From NCBI RefSeq assembly GCF_902150045.1, contig NZ_CABFVU010000004.1, positions 372,001-436,000 of the forward strand: a stretch of 64,000 nt of DNA, given 5' to 3'. This document shows, piece by piece, positions 63,507 through 64,000 of the stretch. The stretch's first letter is position 1. Every line of letters begins with the position of its first letter. Source of the stretch: Chitinophaga polysaccharea (GTDB lineage: Bacteria > Bacteroidota > Bacteroidia > Chitinophagales > Chitinophagaceae). The translations under genes were made by a program, and so were the position numbers. The notes under the pieces are model-generated. The model did no database searches. It had not been told where the DNA came from and worked only from the letters and a program-made list of their open reading frames with translations.

Positions 63507-63636
63507 CCGCAAAGAGCCACCAGTACGTAGATAGATGCTGGTTGGCTATAGACTTTACAATGAAATATTGCTTTCCTTATCCTTCATTTCTTCCTTATCG
63601 TACGAATTTGTACTCCTGTCCCAGAATTTTTCAGAT

Positions 63637-64000
63637 TTATCCATTTCCCTGGAATGTTTCTGTTACCAATTGTGTGTCCATATATTCCCGCAGCTCATGC
63701 AGCTTGCCGGCCGAGAGGCGGCATACCCAGCAGTATTTATTATTGTATATTTTTCCATCAGGTGTGGTATTTTGCCCGATGGCTTCCACTACTACGTAAT
63801 CGCCATCCGCAATAAACTGGTTCGCCACTGTTCTATAGGGTGGTTTCAGGGTAGTTCTTACTGAAGCCCACAACTCATCAAGAACGGATTGCTTGCCTTT
63901 AAAGGTCCGGGACCACGGCCCTGAGCCCATCCATGTCCATTGCATGTCGTCTGCCATGGCGTCAAGAAAGGGCTCGTCGTTGCCTTCTGACAGTTCCTGG
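63637..64000 (-). CDS. SnoaL/NTF2-like protein, 5' end outside window
   Basis: The minus-strand frame is open to the end of the window and reads SEGNDEPFLDAMADDMQWTW, then YNNKYCWVCRL and LREYMDTQLVTETF before the stop. This is the NTF2-like fold of ketosteroid-isomerase-type small proteins. At least 120 residues are visible; the first few are missing. An internal ATG at 63957 is not the start because conserved sequence precedes it. Substrate unknown. Confidence 0.85.
   Translation of the reverse strand, partial: QELSEGNDEPFLDAMADDMQWTWMGSGPWSRTFKGKQSVLDELWASVRTTLKPPYRTVANQFIADGDYVVVEAIGQNTTPDGKIYNNKYCWVCRLSAGKLHELREYMDTQLVTETFQGNG

Overview
The window looks like a chromosome segment of a Bacteroidota bacterium, most likely Chitinophagaceae (Chitinophaga-like). 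The evidence is SusC/SusD pairs, ECF sigma/FecR signalling, GH127, GH43 and PL8 carbohydrate enzymes, a type IX secretion sorting domain, a GSCFA protein, Bacteroidota-style promoters (TAnnTTTG -7 box) and a tyrosine recombinase of the Bacteroidota kind. No plasmid or phage backbone is seen. Taxonomy rests on protein families only.

Layout. 1-5883: the 3' part of a ribose/nucleoside utilisation locus (SusC, SusD, nucleoside hydrolase lipoprotein, GRP-family sugar permease), resembling the rus loci of Bacteroides. 6026-22800: mostly housekeeping and accessory genes: an alkylation-repair pair (AlkA-like, Ogt), PLP decarboxylase with EamA exporter, NUDIX, RlmB, HMG-CoA lyase-like, GSCFA, an MHS-family MFS transporter, a patatin fused to an outer-membrane barrel, MiaE, BioF and a penicillin-acylase-family hydrolase. 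Two places hold related long inverted repeats (10812-11089 and 18352-18523). 22844-25742: tRNA-Lys(UUU) followed by a decayed island: frameshifted integrase, a 110-bp MITE-like element, a broken terpene synthase and a possible NTF2-like scrap.

25916-43361 is the most interesting block. An ECF sigma factor is followed by an ABC ATPase, a fused Gld-type permease/auxiliary protein, two tandem short MutS-family ATPases and a DUF4369/TlpA-type lipoprotein. Then come a second ECF sigma factor, FecR, an STN-containing SusC, SusD, a DUF4843 lipoprotein and a PKD-like lipoprotein. The two halves have the same orientation. I infer a sigma/anti-sigma-controlled surface uptake or export module in which MutS-like ATPases work with an ABC transporter; this role is not established.

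43362-49990: an orphan ECF sigma, a serine-recombinase scrap, a PL8 polysaccharide lyase with a T9SS tail, and an AraC/DoxX deletion junction. 50009-56377: a Crp-type regulator, VOC, DUF1801, a second copy of the 110-bp element, two SDRs divergent from an HxlR regulator with a candidate operator, and a MacB/FtsX-type permease. 56744-60508: a GH127-GH43 arabinose-releasing pair. 60683-63430: two further abrupt junctions, a truncated DUF4143 ATPase abutting the last 70 codons of another MutS-like gene, and an in-frame chimera of an ECF sigma factor with the C-terminus of a glycoside hydrolase. The window ends in a partial SnoaL-like gene. Repeated truncated and fused genes point to recombination or deletion scars; mis-assembly is the alternative to exclude.
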